A DNA stretch of 64,000 nucleotides from a bacterium (GTDB lineage Bacteria > Orphanbacterota > Orphanbacteria > Orphanbacterales > Orphanbacteraceae), in NCBI GenBank assembly GCA_025782575.1, contig JALGYY010000046.1:372001-436000 (forward strand), written 5' to 3'. Below, one piece after another: positions 27,292 through 36,662 of this stretch. A program made the translations under genes and the position numbers. Numbering within the stretch: the stretch's first letter is position 1; each line of letters starts with the position of its first letter. The notes beneath the pieces are model-generated. The model made no database searches, was not told the DNA's origin, and was given only the letters and a program-made list of their open reading frames with translations.

Positions 27292-29440
27292 TAAAAAACC
27301 CGCCTCCCGACCGGGAAAGAGAGTGCTCACTCCTGCACTGTTTGCCGGTCTCCTCGGCGTATTACTGCTCGCCGGGTGGCTGGTACGATTCCACGATCTC
27401 GACGCGGACCCCCCCCCGGCCCTCAGCTGGAGCCAGGGCATTTACACAGACGGCGCGGTGGTCGTCCACGACGCGAGAAACCTCGCGCTCCATGGCCAGT
27501 GGATCATCGATTATTGCGAAGATCTCGCCCTCTTCCCGCTCTCCAACCTGCTCGCCGCGCCGACATTTCGCATATTCGGGGTCGGCCGGTCCCAGGCCGC
27601 CATCCCGAACACGGTACTCGGCATCCTCGCCATCCTGCTCTTTTCACTCGGCCTCGTTCGATCAGACGGCCGCGGCCGAACTCTCCTCTGGGTCTCACTC
27701 GCCTGTTTCAACTATTTTCTAATCATGATTCATCGGGTGCCGTTCGCGGAGCCGGCGATGGTCTTCCTGATGGCGGCCGGGTTTCTATGTTACGTAATTG
27801 CTCTTCGACAAAGTCCGTTCTTCATCCTCGCCGGATTCCTCGCCGGCGCGGCGCCGTTGTTCGGCAAAATGCATGCTGTCTATTTCCCGGCTGTCCTGCT
27901 GCTTACAATCATGTTAATCCGCGAGAAGCGCCCGGATCGCATCAGGGATCTCCGTTTTGCAAGCCTCGGTATACTGACAGCGCTCATCCTCTGGCTCGCA
28001 TTCATCTATCTGCCCCACAGTGATTACATATTTGCCCACGTTACATATGAATCCGTTTCCAAGCACGATCCGGGGCCTATTGGGTTCCTGAGGGAGTTTG
28101 CCCAAAATCTGATCGCCATGGGCTCCTACACGAACCTGTTCGACAAGATGCCGATCATCGCACTACTCGGATTTCTTGGTGTGGCGGGTGTTCTACGAAA
28201 AGGGAGACGCGCACTCCGGGAAGAGTCCCCCGTCACCATCTTTCTGCTCACCTGGCTTCTCGTTTCATGGGTGTTTCTTTCAGCTGTTAAACTGCCGGCC
28301 CCCCGCTATATGATCGCTCTCCTGTTTCCCTTTCTATACTTTGCCGCCCAAACCCTCGGCGCTCTTTTTAAAGGGGCCCGGCTTCGCTGGACCGCTTCCC
28401 GATCATGGGCGGGATCCCTGGCAGGTGCCGCCGCTCTCTTCTTCGTTCTCTATCAACCGATCATCGCCACCGGGACGAAGCAGGTTCAATATCTGAAAGT
28501 ATCGGGCTGGGGTCGCGGTATTTATGACGCGTTCATCCGGACGAACGCCTATTCGGAGCTTGTCGCTCTCTGTCTCGTTGAAACTCTCGTTCTTGTCGCC
28601 ATTGTTCTGTTGCCTTTTTTTGTTTTCAAGCCGAAGGAAATCCGGCTCGGGTTCACCCCTGGTCGCGGGCGACTCTTCGCCATCATCCTGCTGTCGGCCT
28701 CTTTCTTTATGAATATGGGAAACTGGACTTACTGGTCCGTCACAAACACCCATTTTCTGAGAGATGCATCTCTTGATGTTGCTGAGTGGACCGCACCAGG
28801 AGCCCGGCTCATGGGGTCGTTCGCACCTGCACTCGGGCTGGACAACGATCTGCCGGTTTTTCCCTATTTCGGCGGGCTTGGCGATCAGGATCCCTTTCGA
28901 AAGTACGGTATCAGTCACATCGTCATATCGAGCAAAGGGGATCACAATCTGATCCGTGATCAATATCCCGAGATTTTTGAGAAGATGGTGAAGGTCGCCT
29001 CCTATCCGCTCCTCGGTCGCTATACTGCACAGATGTCGGTCTATCGGTTGCCGTCAAACGACTCAGAGGGAATCATACATGCCTATCGAGGGAGTGAGCT
29101 CGAGCAGGGAGTCGACGCCGGAATTCGGGGTGAGTGGAGAGAGGCGCTCTCCCATCTGGCATCTTTTCTCGAACAGGCTCCCGGCCACGCTGATGCGTAC
29201 TATCTGATGGGTTTCATGTACAATCAGCTGGGAGATCATGAGAGTGGCGCACAGGCGATGCTGCGGGCGATCGAACTACGCCCCGAACGGCCTCGGTATT
29301 GGGAGATGCTCGGCAGCCTCTATGCCGAGGGGGGGCGGATGAGAGAAGCACGCAGCTATATGGAGCGTGCGTATCGCCTGAATCCACGGGATGAGGAGAT
29401 TCGGGCCAAGATTGAGCGGCTCGGCGGAGTAAGCCACTAG
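27284..29440 (+). CDS. GT39/ArnT-like membrane glycosyltransferase with C-terminal TPRs
   Basis: The 718-residue GT-C type protein has an N-terminal helix and a periplasmic loop with acidic residues (YTDGAVVVHDARNLALHG). About ten further helices follow, one flanked by FVFKPKEIRLGF, then a periplasmic domain. The last 90 residues are TPRs (DAYYLMGFMYNQLGDHESGA; EMLGSLYAEGGRMREARSYM). PMT/ArnT family enzymes move sugar from polyprenyl phosphate to a lipid or protein. The TPR tail parallels that of the DUF2723 gene upstream. The start is TTG 27284 behind GGGGGAAG. Confidence 0.84.
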   Translation: MTDKKPASRPGKRVLTPALFAGLLGVLLLAGWLVRFHDLDADPPPALSWSQGIYTDGAVVVHDARNLALHGQWIIDYCEDLALFPLSNLLAAPTFRIFGVGRSQAAIPNTVLGILAILLFSLGLVRSDGRGRTLLWVSLACFNYFLIMIHRVPFAEPAMVFLMAAGFLCYVIALRQSPFFILAGFLAGAAPLFGKMHAVYFPAVLLLTIMLIREKRPDRIRDLRFASLGILTALILWLAFIYLPHSDYIFAHVTYESVSKHDPGPIGFLREFAQNLIAMGSYTNLFDKMPIIALLGFLGVAGVLRKGRRALREESPVTIFLLTWLLVSWVFLSAVKLPAPRYMIALLFPFLYFAAQTLGALFKGARLRWTASRSWAGSLAGAAALFFVLYQPIIATGTKQVQYLKVSGWGRGIYDAFIRTNAYSELVALCLVETLVLVAIVLLPFFVFKPKEIRLGFTPGRGRLFAIILLSASFFMNMGNWTYWSVTNTHFLRDASLDVAEWTAPGARLMGSFAPALGLDNDLPVFPYFGGLGDQDPFRKYGISHIVISSKGDHNLIRDQYPEIFEKMVKVASYPLLGRYTAQMSVYRLPSNDSEGIIHAYRGSELEQGVDAGIRGEWREALSHLASFLEQAPGHADAYYLMGFMYNQLGDHESGAQAMLRAIELRPERPRYWEMLGSLYAEGGRMREARSYMERAYRLNPRDEEIRAKIERLGGVSH

Positions 29441-29473
29441 CACAGCAACCACCGCAGACAGGATTGATGGAAG

Positions 29474-30466
29474 ATGGCCACCGACGTTGAGAGGAAACCG
29501 TTAAATTCAACAGAGGCGGGTGGTGAGAACCCTATCGACCTCTCGATTGTCGTGCCCCTGTTCAACGAAGCGGAGTCCCTGCCGGAACTGAAAGCGCGAA
29601 TCGTCGGGCAGTTTGATAAACATGGCTGGGCCGGCGAGATTCTGTTTGTGGATGACGGCTCGCAGGACGGGTCGTTCGGTGTCATCGAGAATCTCGCCAG
29701 GGAAGACGCGCGCGTCCGATCGATTAAATTCCGTAAGAATTTCGGGAAGGCAGCCGCCCTTTCGGCTGGATTCCTGGAGGCCCGGGGGGGAATCGTCATC
29801 ACAATGGATGCCGATCTTCAGGACGATCCGTCGGAAATCCCCCAGCTGGTCGCCAAGATCGAGGAGGGATTCGATGTCGTTTCCGGATGGAAGAAGAAGC
29901 GGAAAGACCCACTCTCCAAGACCTTGCCGTCCAAGCTCTTTAATGCCGTAACCGCTTTTTTTACAGGCATTCCCATCCATGACTTCAACTGCGGTCTCAA
30001 GGCCTATCGCCATGAGGTCATTGAAGAACTCGATCTCTACGGCGAACTCCATCGCTATGTGCCGGCGCTAGCCGGCTGGAAGGGCTTTCGGATTACCGAG
30101 ATCGAAGTGACCCACCACGCCCGTCTTCACGGAGAGTCAAAATACGGCGTCTCCCGGTTTCTCGCCGGGTTTCTCGATCTGCTCACCGTCATGCTTCTGA
30201 CCCGCTTCACGCTGAAGCCGCTCCATCTTTTCGGCGCGATCGGAGGTGTAGTCGGGTTTCTGGGGTTTCTGATCAGCCTCTATCTGGTTTCCCTCAAAAT
30301 CCGTTACGGCGACATTCAGGGACGCCAGCCCCTGCTCGCACTCGGTATTCTACTCATCACGACCGGAATCCAGTTTATTTCGACGGGCCTTCTCGCTGAG
30401 ATGCTCGCTTCGCAGAGGACGAGCCGCGAACGGGGCTACTCGATCGAAAGGAAGCTGGGCTGTTGA
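29474..30466 (+). CDS. GtrB-like polyprenyl-phosphate glycosyltransferase with two C-terminal membrane helices
   Basis: The 330-residue product has IVVPLFNEAESLPEL, FVDDGSQDGS, the metal site MDADLQDDPSEI, and the HARLHGESKYGVSR motif typical of GtrB, ArnC and related enzymes. Two C-terminal membrane helices follow (LHLFGAIGGVVGFLGFLISL and a second). It loads undecaprenyl phosphate with a hexose at the inner face of the membrane. All signature residues are present. A 33-base gap separates it from the previous gene, one of the longest in this operon. Confidence 0.92.
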   Translation: MATDVERKPLNSTEAGGENPIDLSIVVPLFNEAESLPELKARIVGQFDKHGWAGEILFVDDGSQDGSFGVIENLAREDARVRSIKFRKNFGKAAALSAGFLEARGGIVITMDADLQDDPSEIPQLVAKIEEGFDVVSGWKKKRKDPLSKTLPSKLFNAVTAFFTGIPIHDFNCGLKAYRHEVIEELDLYGELHRYVPALAGWKGFRITEIEVTHHARLHGESKYGVSRFLAGFLDLLTVMLLTRFTLKPLHLFGAIGGVVGFLGFLISLYLVSLKIRYGDIQGRQPLLALGILLITTGIQFISTGLLAEMLASQRTSRERGYSIERKLGC

Positions 30467-32067
30467 GTCGGCCACGCCGGAAACGAGATCAATCCCCCTT
30501 GAAGAAGAGTCGACGGAGGGCGGACCGATCGAAGACCCGCTTTGACTGGAAACGCTGGCTTCCGTTCGCCTTCACTGCTCTCTTTCTCATTCTCGCGGTT
30601 CTACGATTCGATGGTCGACTCTCATTGAGTGGTGATAATGCCCAGTTTCTGATTCTGGGACACTCGATAGCCCAAGGGGAGGGGATGTCCCATATCAACG
30701 AGTCCAACCCCACCCCCCATACCAAGTACCCTCCCGTATTCCCGGTCTTGCTTGCCGGAGTTCAAAAACTCTTTCCCTTCAGTTTCATTGCTCCCAAAGT
30801 ACTGGTACTCCTTTTCGGAGCGGCGGGAATCCTTATTCTCTCGAGGCTGGTCCTTGATCGGGTGCCGCTCGCCGTCGGTGTGCCCGCGCTCCTTCTCTCC
30901 GCAGTCAATCCGGAGATGGTCCACTTTTCCAGTCTGATCCTCTCTGAACTCCCGTACTTTTTCCTCTCCATGCTGGCGATCTGGTTCGCCTTCAAGTTTG
31001 AGAAAGATGAGAGCAGAACCGGGCTACTGGTAGCTGCTGTTCTCCTTTCGGTCGCCGCTTACTACACGAGAACAATCGGAATCGCCCTCGTCATGGCAAT
31101 GGTCGCCTGGCGTTTTTTCAGGCGGGACTTCAAACGGGCCGCCCTTATTTTTGCGGCATTCATACTTCTCGCTGCTCCTTGGGGGATACGGAATCGAAGC
31201 GTCGGCGGCACGGACTACCTGACCCAGTTTCTGAGCGTAAATCCGTATGAGCCGGACAAAGGGAGACTCCGCCCGATCGAGCTCATTACTGTTCGCGTAA
31301 AAGAAAACCTGAAGAAGTACGCCACGCTGGAGGTCGGGAGGGGCATTCTGGCTCGTTATCAGACCCGGCCCCCTGAAAATGGAAGGCTCGCCTGGATCAC
31401 CCTTTCCATACTGGTAACGGTCATCGCCGGAATGGGGGTTGCGTATCGGGCCATTCGGGAGAAGGGGGGGGTCCTCGAGATCTATCTGCTCTTCTACCTG
31501 GGAATCTGTCTACTCTGGCCGGAGGTCTGGGCGAGCCTGCGGTTTCTTGTCCCGGTGGTGCCGCTCCTCTTCCTGTTCTTGCTCCGGGCGCTCGCCGACC
31601 TGGGAGAGGCGCTTCGATTCCGGGGCGCTCGTTGGATTCCTGCTCTGGCTACGTTGCTTCTGCTCATTCCCGCCGTACAATCGACGACCCCCTTCATCAC
31701 AGGAAGGGCTGTCCGCCCCGCCAACTGGAGAAACTACTTCGCCGCCGCGGACTGGATCAGAGAGAACACGCCGGAATCATCGGTCGTACTCTGCCGCAAA
31801 CCTTATCTCTTTTATCTGTACTCCCGGCGGAAATCCGATTCCTATCTCTGGTCGTACGACTCCAAGAAGGTATACGAACAGATGGCCGGGGACGGAGTCA
31901 CTCATGTCGTTGTTTCTCAACTCAGCGGAACCGAAATGAAGTACCTCATACCCATGATTAACGATTACTATGGGGAATTTGAACAACTCGTACAAATCGA
32001 AAATCCGAGCACCTATGTCATGCGCTGGCACCCACCGGGGGACAATGCGCGGGAGACCGGACGTTGA
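30463..32067 (+). CDS. GT39/ArnT-like membrane glycosyltransferase
   Basis: The 534-residue polytopic protein has a basic, disordered N-terminus, then a helix (LPFAFTALFLILAVLRF) and an acidic periplasmic loop (SGDNAQFLILGHSIAQGEG). About ten more helices and a short periplasmic tail follow. Its layout is that of the PMT/ArnT/GT39 clan, and it lacks the TPR extension of the enzyme at 27284. The start is TTG 30463 in a TTGA overlap with the GtrB-like gene, which is the expected donor-making partner. Confidence 0.82.
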   Translation: MSRPRRKRDQSPLKKSRRRADRSKTRFDWKRWLPFAFTALFLILAVLRFDGRLSLSGDNAQFLILGHSIAQGEGMSHINESNPTPHTKYPPVFPVLLAGVQKLFPFSFIAPKVLVLLFGAAGILILSRLVLDRVPLAVGVPALLLSAVNPEMVHFSSLILSELPYFFLSMLAIWFAFKFEKDESRTGLLVAAVLLSVAAYYTRTIGIALVMAMVAWRFFRRDFKRAALIFAAFILLAAPWGIRNRSVGGTDYLTQFLSVNPYEPDKGRLRPIELITVRVKENLKKYATLEVGRGILARYQTRPPENGRLAWITLSILVTVIAGMGVAYRAIREKGGVLEIYLLFYLGICLLWPEVWASLRFLVPVVPLLFLFLLRALADLGEALRFRGARWIPALATLLLLIPAVQSTTPFITGRAVRPANWRNYFAAADWIRENTPESSVVLCRKPYLFYLYSRRKSDSYLWSYDSKKVYEQMAGDGVTHVVVSQLSGTEMKYLIPMINDYYGEFEQLVQIENPSTYVMRWHPPGDNARETGR

Positions 32068-33182
32068 ACCTTCTTGTTACGTCGATCTACTATCCTCCCC
32101 GTCTCGGTGGGATCGAAAACCACGTCTATTACCTCTGTCGGGGGCTGGTCAAGGAGGGGCTGACCGTTTCGGTCGTCACATCGCGCACCGAGCCGGGCTC
32201 GCCCGCTCAAGAAAGAGAGGATCGCTATTCCGTCGATCGCATCCCGCTGCCGGGGCGCAATCCGATCTGGTGGATGGTGAACGCCTTTCTATCCCTTCCC
32301 GCGACGATTCGAGCGGGCCGGAAAGCGGATCTGATTCATGCCCATACGTTTCAATCCGTCCTTCCCGTGCTCCCGGTAAAACTCTTTCGCAGAATCCCTC
32401 TCGTTGTCACGATCCACTCCTCTCACTTCCTTCGCATGGTGAAGAAAATCTATTGGCGGGTGGTCTTTCGCGCACTTCTTGCCCCGGCCGATCTCATACT
32501 CGCCACCAGCGTGGAACTGGCCGATGCCTGCAGACTCGTCGCACCGCGATCGCGAGTTCGGGAAATCGTAAACGGCATCGATACCGATCTATTTCAATCG
32601 GTCCCGCCTTCCATTCCGAAGAGGGAGGGTCGGGCCATCCTGGTAACGACACGAAGGCTCGTGAAGAAAAACGGAGTGAGGTACCTGATCGACGGAATGG
32701 CTGACATCATAAAGAGAGTGCCGTGCGATCTCTATCTCGTCGGCATCGGTCCCGAGCGGGCCGATCTCGATGAGCGGGTCGCTCGCCACGGCATCGGTGA
32801 ATTCATTCACTTCCTTGGCGGAGTGGACAATCAGAAACTACCCCCCATTCTCTCCTCAGCCGACGCCGTTGTAATTCCCTCACTTGTGGAAGCGACCTCT
32901 CTCTCGGCGCTCGAAGCGATGTCCTGTCAGCGGCCGATGGCGGTCTCCCGAGTGGGCGGCCTGCCCGAGATCATCGATGAATCGTGCGGGACCCTGTTCG
33001 AGAGCGGCAACCCCGGCGATCTCGCTGAGAAGATCGTCAAGCTGCTTCAGGAGTCCGCTGATACGCGGAAAACGATGGGGAGGGAGGGGCGAAATCGGGT
33101 GGCGGGAAAGTGGAGTGTCGACGCACTCGTCGACCGGCACCGGACACACTATCGAAAACTGCTGGAGGGGGCGGGATCTTGA
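32064..33182 (+). CDS. Glycosyltransferase family 4
   Basis: The 372-residue GT-B enzyme has YYPPRLGGIENHVYYLCRGL at the N-terminus and the donor-site element VEATSLSALEAMSCQRPMAV with the EX7E spacing kept. GGLPEIIDESCGTLFESG follows. The start is TTG 32064 in a TTGA overlap. Acceptor and sugar cannot be assigned. It precedes the WecB epimerase, so a ManNAc-containing product is a possibility only. Confidence 0.9.
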   Translation: MNLLVTSIYYPPRLGGIENHVYYLCRGLVKEGLTVSVVTSRTEPGSPAQEREDRYSVDRIPLPGRNPIWWMVNAFLSLPATIRAGRKADLIHAHTFQSVLPVLPVKLFRRIPLVVTIHSSHFLRMVKKIYWRVVFRALLAPADLILATSVELADACRLVAPRSRVREIVNGIDTDLFQSVPPSIPKREGRAILVTTRRLVKKNGVRYLIDGMADIIKRVPCDLYLVGIGPERADLDERVARHGIGEFIHFLGGVDNQKLPPILSSADAVVIPSLVEATSLSALEAMSCQRPMAVSRVGGLPEIIDESCGTLFESGNPGDLAEKIVKLLQESADTRKTMGREGRNRVAGKWSVDALVDRHRTHYRKLLEGAGS

Positions 33183-34309
33183 ATTCGAGACGAAAAGTCG
33201 CCGTCGTAATCGGGACAAGGCCCGAGGCGATCAAGATGGCGCCGCTTGTACTCGCTCTTCGAAAGCACGCGGACAAACTGGAAACCATCACCATCCTCAC
33301 AGCGCAGCACCGCAAAATGGCGGATGATGTTCTCGCTCTCTTCGGCATCGTGCCCGATCATGACCTGGATATCATGACACACGGGCAGTCCCTGTTTCAG
33401 ACTACCGCCCGGCTCATCACCAGGCTTCAGGAAGTGTATGTGAGAGAGAAGCCGGATATGGTTCTTGTTCAGGGGGACACGACAACCACGTTCGTCGGAG
33501 CCCTTGCCGCTCATTATCTGCGTATTCCCGTGGGACATGTCGAGGCGGGCCTCCGGACGAGGGACAAACACAACCCGTTTCCGGAGGAGATGAATCGCCG
33601 GATTACATCCTGTCTCGCCGACCTTCACTTTCCCCCGACCGATACGGCGCGGGATGCTTTGCTCGCCGAGGGAGTCGATCCGGCCACGGTCCATGTCACG
33701 GGGAACACGGTAATCGACGCGCTCTTTCATGTGCTTGGCCGGAAGACGGATCAGGATGCCCTCCTACCCGACGGGCCGGATCCCGATCGTCGCTGGATCG
33801 TCGTCACTTCTCACAGGCGCGAAAACTGGGGCCCGCCGTTGGAATCGATATGCGAAGCCCTTCTGGAACTCCGGGATAAATATGACGATGTAGAGGTGGT
33901 CTACCCTGTCCACCCGAACCCTCGCGTGCGGGAGACGACCGACATCCTGCTGAAGGGGAAGGAGCGCATCACACTCATCGAGCCGCTCGATTATCTCCGG
34001 TTCGTCCATCTCATGAACGCCGCGCATCTGCTGATTACTGATTCGGGAGGCGTCCAGGAAGAGGCGCCTTCGCTCGGCAAGCCCGTACTCGTCATTCGCA
34101 GAAAGACGGAGCGCCCGGAGGCGGTAACCGCGGGAACGGTCAAGCTTGTCGGGACCGAGCAGGCTGACATCGTCAGAGAAGCATCCGCACTTCTTGATTC
34201 GGATAGCGCCTACCAGAAAATGACGAGACGGCACAATCCCTACGGCGATGGACGGGCCTGCCCGCGAATCGTACAGTCTATTCTAAGCGGGTGGAATCTT
34301 GAAGGGTAA
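33179..34309 (+). CDS. wecB: UDP-N-acetylglucosamine 2-epimerase (non-hydrolysing), copy 1
   Basis: The 376-residue enzyme interconverts UDP-GlcNAc and UDP-ManNAc. Diagnostic stretches are IGTRPEAIKMAPLVLAL, VQGDTTTTFVGALAA, HVEAGLRTRDKHNPFPEE and TDSGGVQEEAPSLGKPVL. The length is normal. I chose TTG 33179 because it gives a TTGA overlap with the GT4 and begins just before the conserved strand; the longer frame to 33110 lies inside the GT4 gene. No UDP-ManNAc dehydrogenase is in the window, so ManNAc itself may be the product used. Confidence 0.94.
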   Translation: MNSRRKVAVVIGTRPEAIKMAPLVLALRKHADKLETITILTAQHRKMADDVLALFGIVPDHDLDIMTHGQSLFQTTARLITRLQEVYVREKPDMVLVQGDTTTTFVGALAAHYLRIPVGHVEAGLRTRDKHNPFPEEMNRRITSCLADLHFPPTDTARDALLAEGVDPATVHVTGNTVIDALFHVLGRKTDQDALLPDGPDPDRRWIVVTSHRRENWGPPLESICEALLELRDKYDDVEVVYPVHPNPRVRETTDILLKGKERITLIEPLDYLRFVHLMNAAHLLITDSGGVQEEAPSLGKPVLVIRRKTERPEAVTAGTVKLVGTEQADIVREASALLDSDSAYQKMTRRHNPYGDGRACPRIVQSILSGWNLEG

Positions 34310-36662
34310 ACAGACACAACAGTCCGGAAATCCAGGCCGAACTGCTGCGGGCAGCCCGCTGAAAAGGAAATTCCCGGCTCGATCCTGGACGATGGGCGTT
34401 CCGGTTGTTCTTCTGCTTCTGACGATCTTACTCTTTTCTGATTTCCTGTTCTCAGACGGGATGCTATTCGGTACGGACACGATCCCGATGGGCTATTCGG
34501 CTCGCAAAGCATACTCCGATCTATTAAGAGAACATGGGGAGCTTCCTCTCTGGAATCCCTACATTCTCGGCGGCATTCCGATGGTGGACGGGCTCATGGG
34601 GGGGGACATGTTCTACCCCACCACACTGCTTCAGTTCATCATGCCGGTCCACCGCGCCATCGGACTCAAGCTTGTGATCCATATCTTTCTCGCCGGTTTG
34701 CTTTTCTATTTCTATGCAAGAGAAAATCGAGCAAGCCGGGGAGGGGCTCTCGTCGGTGGAGTCGGTTACGCCTTCGCACCATACATCGTCTCGCTGATTT
34801 ACGCGGGACACGACGGCAAGCTGTTCGTAACCGCTCTCCTACCACTCGGATTCCTCGCCCTCGACCGCTTGCTGAAGCGGGCCCGGGTAGCTGATGCGGC
34901 CCTCTTCGGCATCTCCATCGGACTCCTGATTCTTACCGCCCATCTGCAGCTTGCATTCTTCGCATGCTGGGCATTCGGTCTTCGCTATCTCTGGAAGATG
35001 GTCGGTGCCTGGCGGGAAGGACGGCGTGGTTTCGTCCTTCGCGTTACCATTCTATTCATGGCAGGTGCGATCCTGGGTGCTGCCGCCGGCGCTGTGCAGA
35101 CTCTCCCCGCCTATGAATATACGAGTACCTATTCGCCGAGGGCAGGCGGCGTTACCTATGAATTCGCCACATCGTGGTCTATCCACTGGGAAGAAGCGGT
35201 CTCGCTCTTTCTGCCGGAGTTCGGAAATTACCTCGATTTCTATTGGGGAGAAAACGCATTCAAACTGAATTGCGAGTCTCCCGGCCTCCTCATCCTGTTT
35301 CTGGTGATCGCCGGCTTCTTTCTAATTCAGCGCAATCGAGAGCTGCTCTTCTGGTACGCAGTCCTCGGACTATCGATGATCTATGCACTCGGGGGAGAGA
35401 CCCCTCTCTTTCATCTGATCTATGCGATCGTTCCCAAGTTCTTCCGCGCTCCGAGCACCATACTCTTCCTGTTTTCGTTTTCCTCGGCAGTAATCGCCTC
35501 CCAAGTTCTCACATCCGCTCTATCAGGCGACGGAATGAAGTCATTCCTCCGGGGGACGGCAGTCGCATCCGGCATCCTTCTTCTTCTACTCATCTCAAGC
35601 TGGGGAGGAGAGACTTTCTTCCGTGCCTGGGGTGACGTGGTTCGAGGGGGGCTTTCCCCACAGAAACTTCAGGTAGCCGCCGGCAACGCAGCGAATATTC
35701 AGACCGGTGCTCTGATCGGTTTGCTGGCGATCGCCCTTTTCTCCGCCCTGGTCTATTACGGAAGACGAAAGAGATGGCCGGCGGAAGCGGTCTTTCTCGG
35801 GCTTGCTCTTCTGGTTTTTCTCTCGAACGTCCGGACGGATCGGGACTTCATCAAGACCGTGCGCATGGAGAACTACTTCCGCGAGGATAGCCTGATCCGG
35901 ATGCTTCAGAGCGACCCCGATGTCTTCCGGGTCCTATCGGCCATTCCCAACTATCAGGATAACTACCTGATGGCGTTCGGTATCGAGGGGGCTCGCGGAT
36001 TCTTTGACAACAAAGTTAAGTGGTATGACGAGCTTACCGCAACCAACCTGAACAATCTCGACCTGCTCGGTCTTTTGAACGTCAAGTACATCCTGGCCTC
36101 CCCTCCCGGGATTAATCATGCCGCACTCGAAGAAGTGGGCCGTGAAGGGAACAGAATACTCTACCGGAACACTCTCGTCCTGCCTCGTGCTTTTCTTGTG
36201 GAATCCTGGGAGACCGTTCTGGACCGGGAAATCTTGAAATCCAGGGTACTGGATCAGAAGATCAACAAGAGACAGATCGTATTCCTTGACGAAGAGGCGG
36301 GAATTCCCTTCGGCGGTGACCGCCCGATTTCGACACCCTTACCTGTCGAGTGGATCGAAACCGGTCCCAACCGCTATTCCATGAAGGTTACCGCGGAGAG
36401 GTCGTCCGTTCTGTTTCTCTCCAATAACTGGCTCCCCTACTGGAAAGCAACGGTAGACGGGGAGGAAAAGAAGCTCTTGCGTGCGAATTTCGCCTTTCAG
36501 GGGGTTGCCCTTACGAAAGGGGAGCATGAAGTTCTGCTGACCTATCGATCCGAACCCTTCGAGTCAGCCCGGATAATTACTTTCTGCGCGGCGATTCTTC
36601 TCATCGGGAGTGGATCGGGAGCCTGGTTCCGGGGTAGAAAGAAAGAGAACCATAATGAATGA
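34299..36662 (+). CDS. YfhO-like polytopic membrane protein (GT-C fold), copy 2
   Basis: The 787-residue protein has the same layout as the product of 18550: a helix near residue 30, an acidic first loop (FGTDTIPMGYSARKAY), about a dozen helices, and a periplasmic C-terminal domain with FLSNNWLPYWKATVDGEEKK and LLTYRSEPFESARIIT. It ends with a final helix and a basic tail. The two copies are diverged, so this is an old duplication or separate acquisition. The start is TTG 34299, overlapping wecB by 11 bases. Confidence 0.82.
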   Translation: MKGKQTQQSGNPGRTAAGSPLKRKFPARSWTMGVPVVLLLLTILLFSDFLFSDGMLFGTDTIPMGYSARKAYSDLLREHGELPLWNPYILGGIPMVDGLMGGDMFYPTTLLQFIMPVHRAIGLKLVIHIFLAGLLFYFYARENRASRGGALVGGVGYAFAPYIVSLIYAGHDGKLFVTALLPLGFLALDRLLKRARVADAALFGISIGLLILTAHLQLAFFACWAFGLRYLWKMVGAWREGRRGFVLRVTILFMAGAILGAAAGAVQTLPAYEYTSTYSPRAGGVTYEFATSWSIHWEEAVSLFLPEFGNYLDFYWGENAFKLNCESPGLLILFLVIAGFFLIQRNRELLFWYAVLGLSMIYALGGETPLFHLIYAIVPKFFRAPSTILFLFSFSSAVIASQVLTSALSGDGMKSFLRGTAVASGILLLLLISSWGGETFFRAWGDVVRGGLSPQKLQVAAGNAANIQTGALIGLLAIALFSALVYYGRRKRWPAEAVFLGLALLVFLSNVRTDRDFIKTVRMENYFREDSLIRMLQSDPDVFRVLSAIPNYQDNYLMAFGIEGARGFFDNKVKWYDELTATNLNNLDLLGLLNVKYILASPPGINHAALEEVGREGNRILYRNTLVLPRAFLVESWETVLDREILKSRVLDQKINKRQIVFLDEEAGIPFGGDRPISTPLPVEWIETGPNRYSMKVTAERSSVLFLSNNWLPYWKATVDGEEKKLLRANFAFQGVALTKGEHEVLLTYRSEPFESARIITFCAAILLIGSGSGAWFRGRKKENHNE

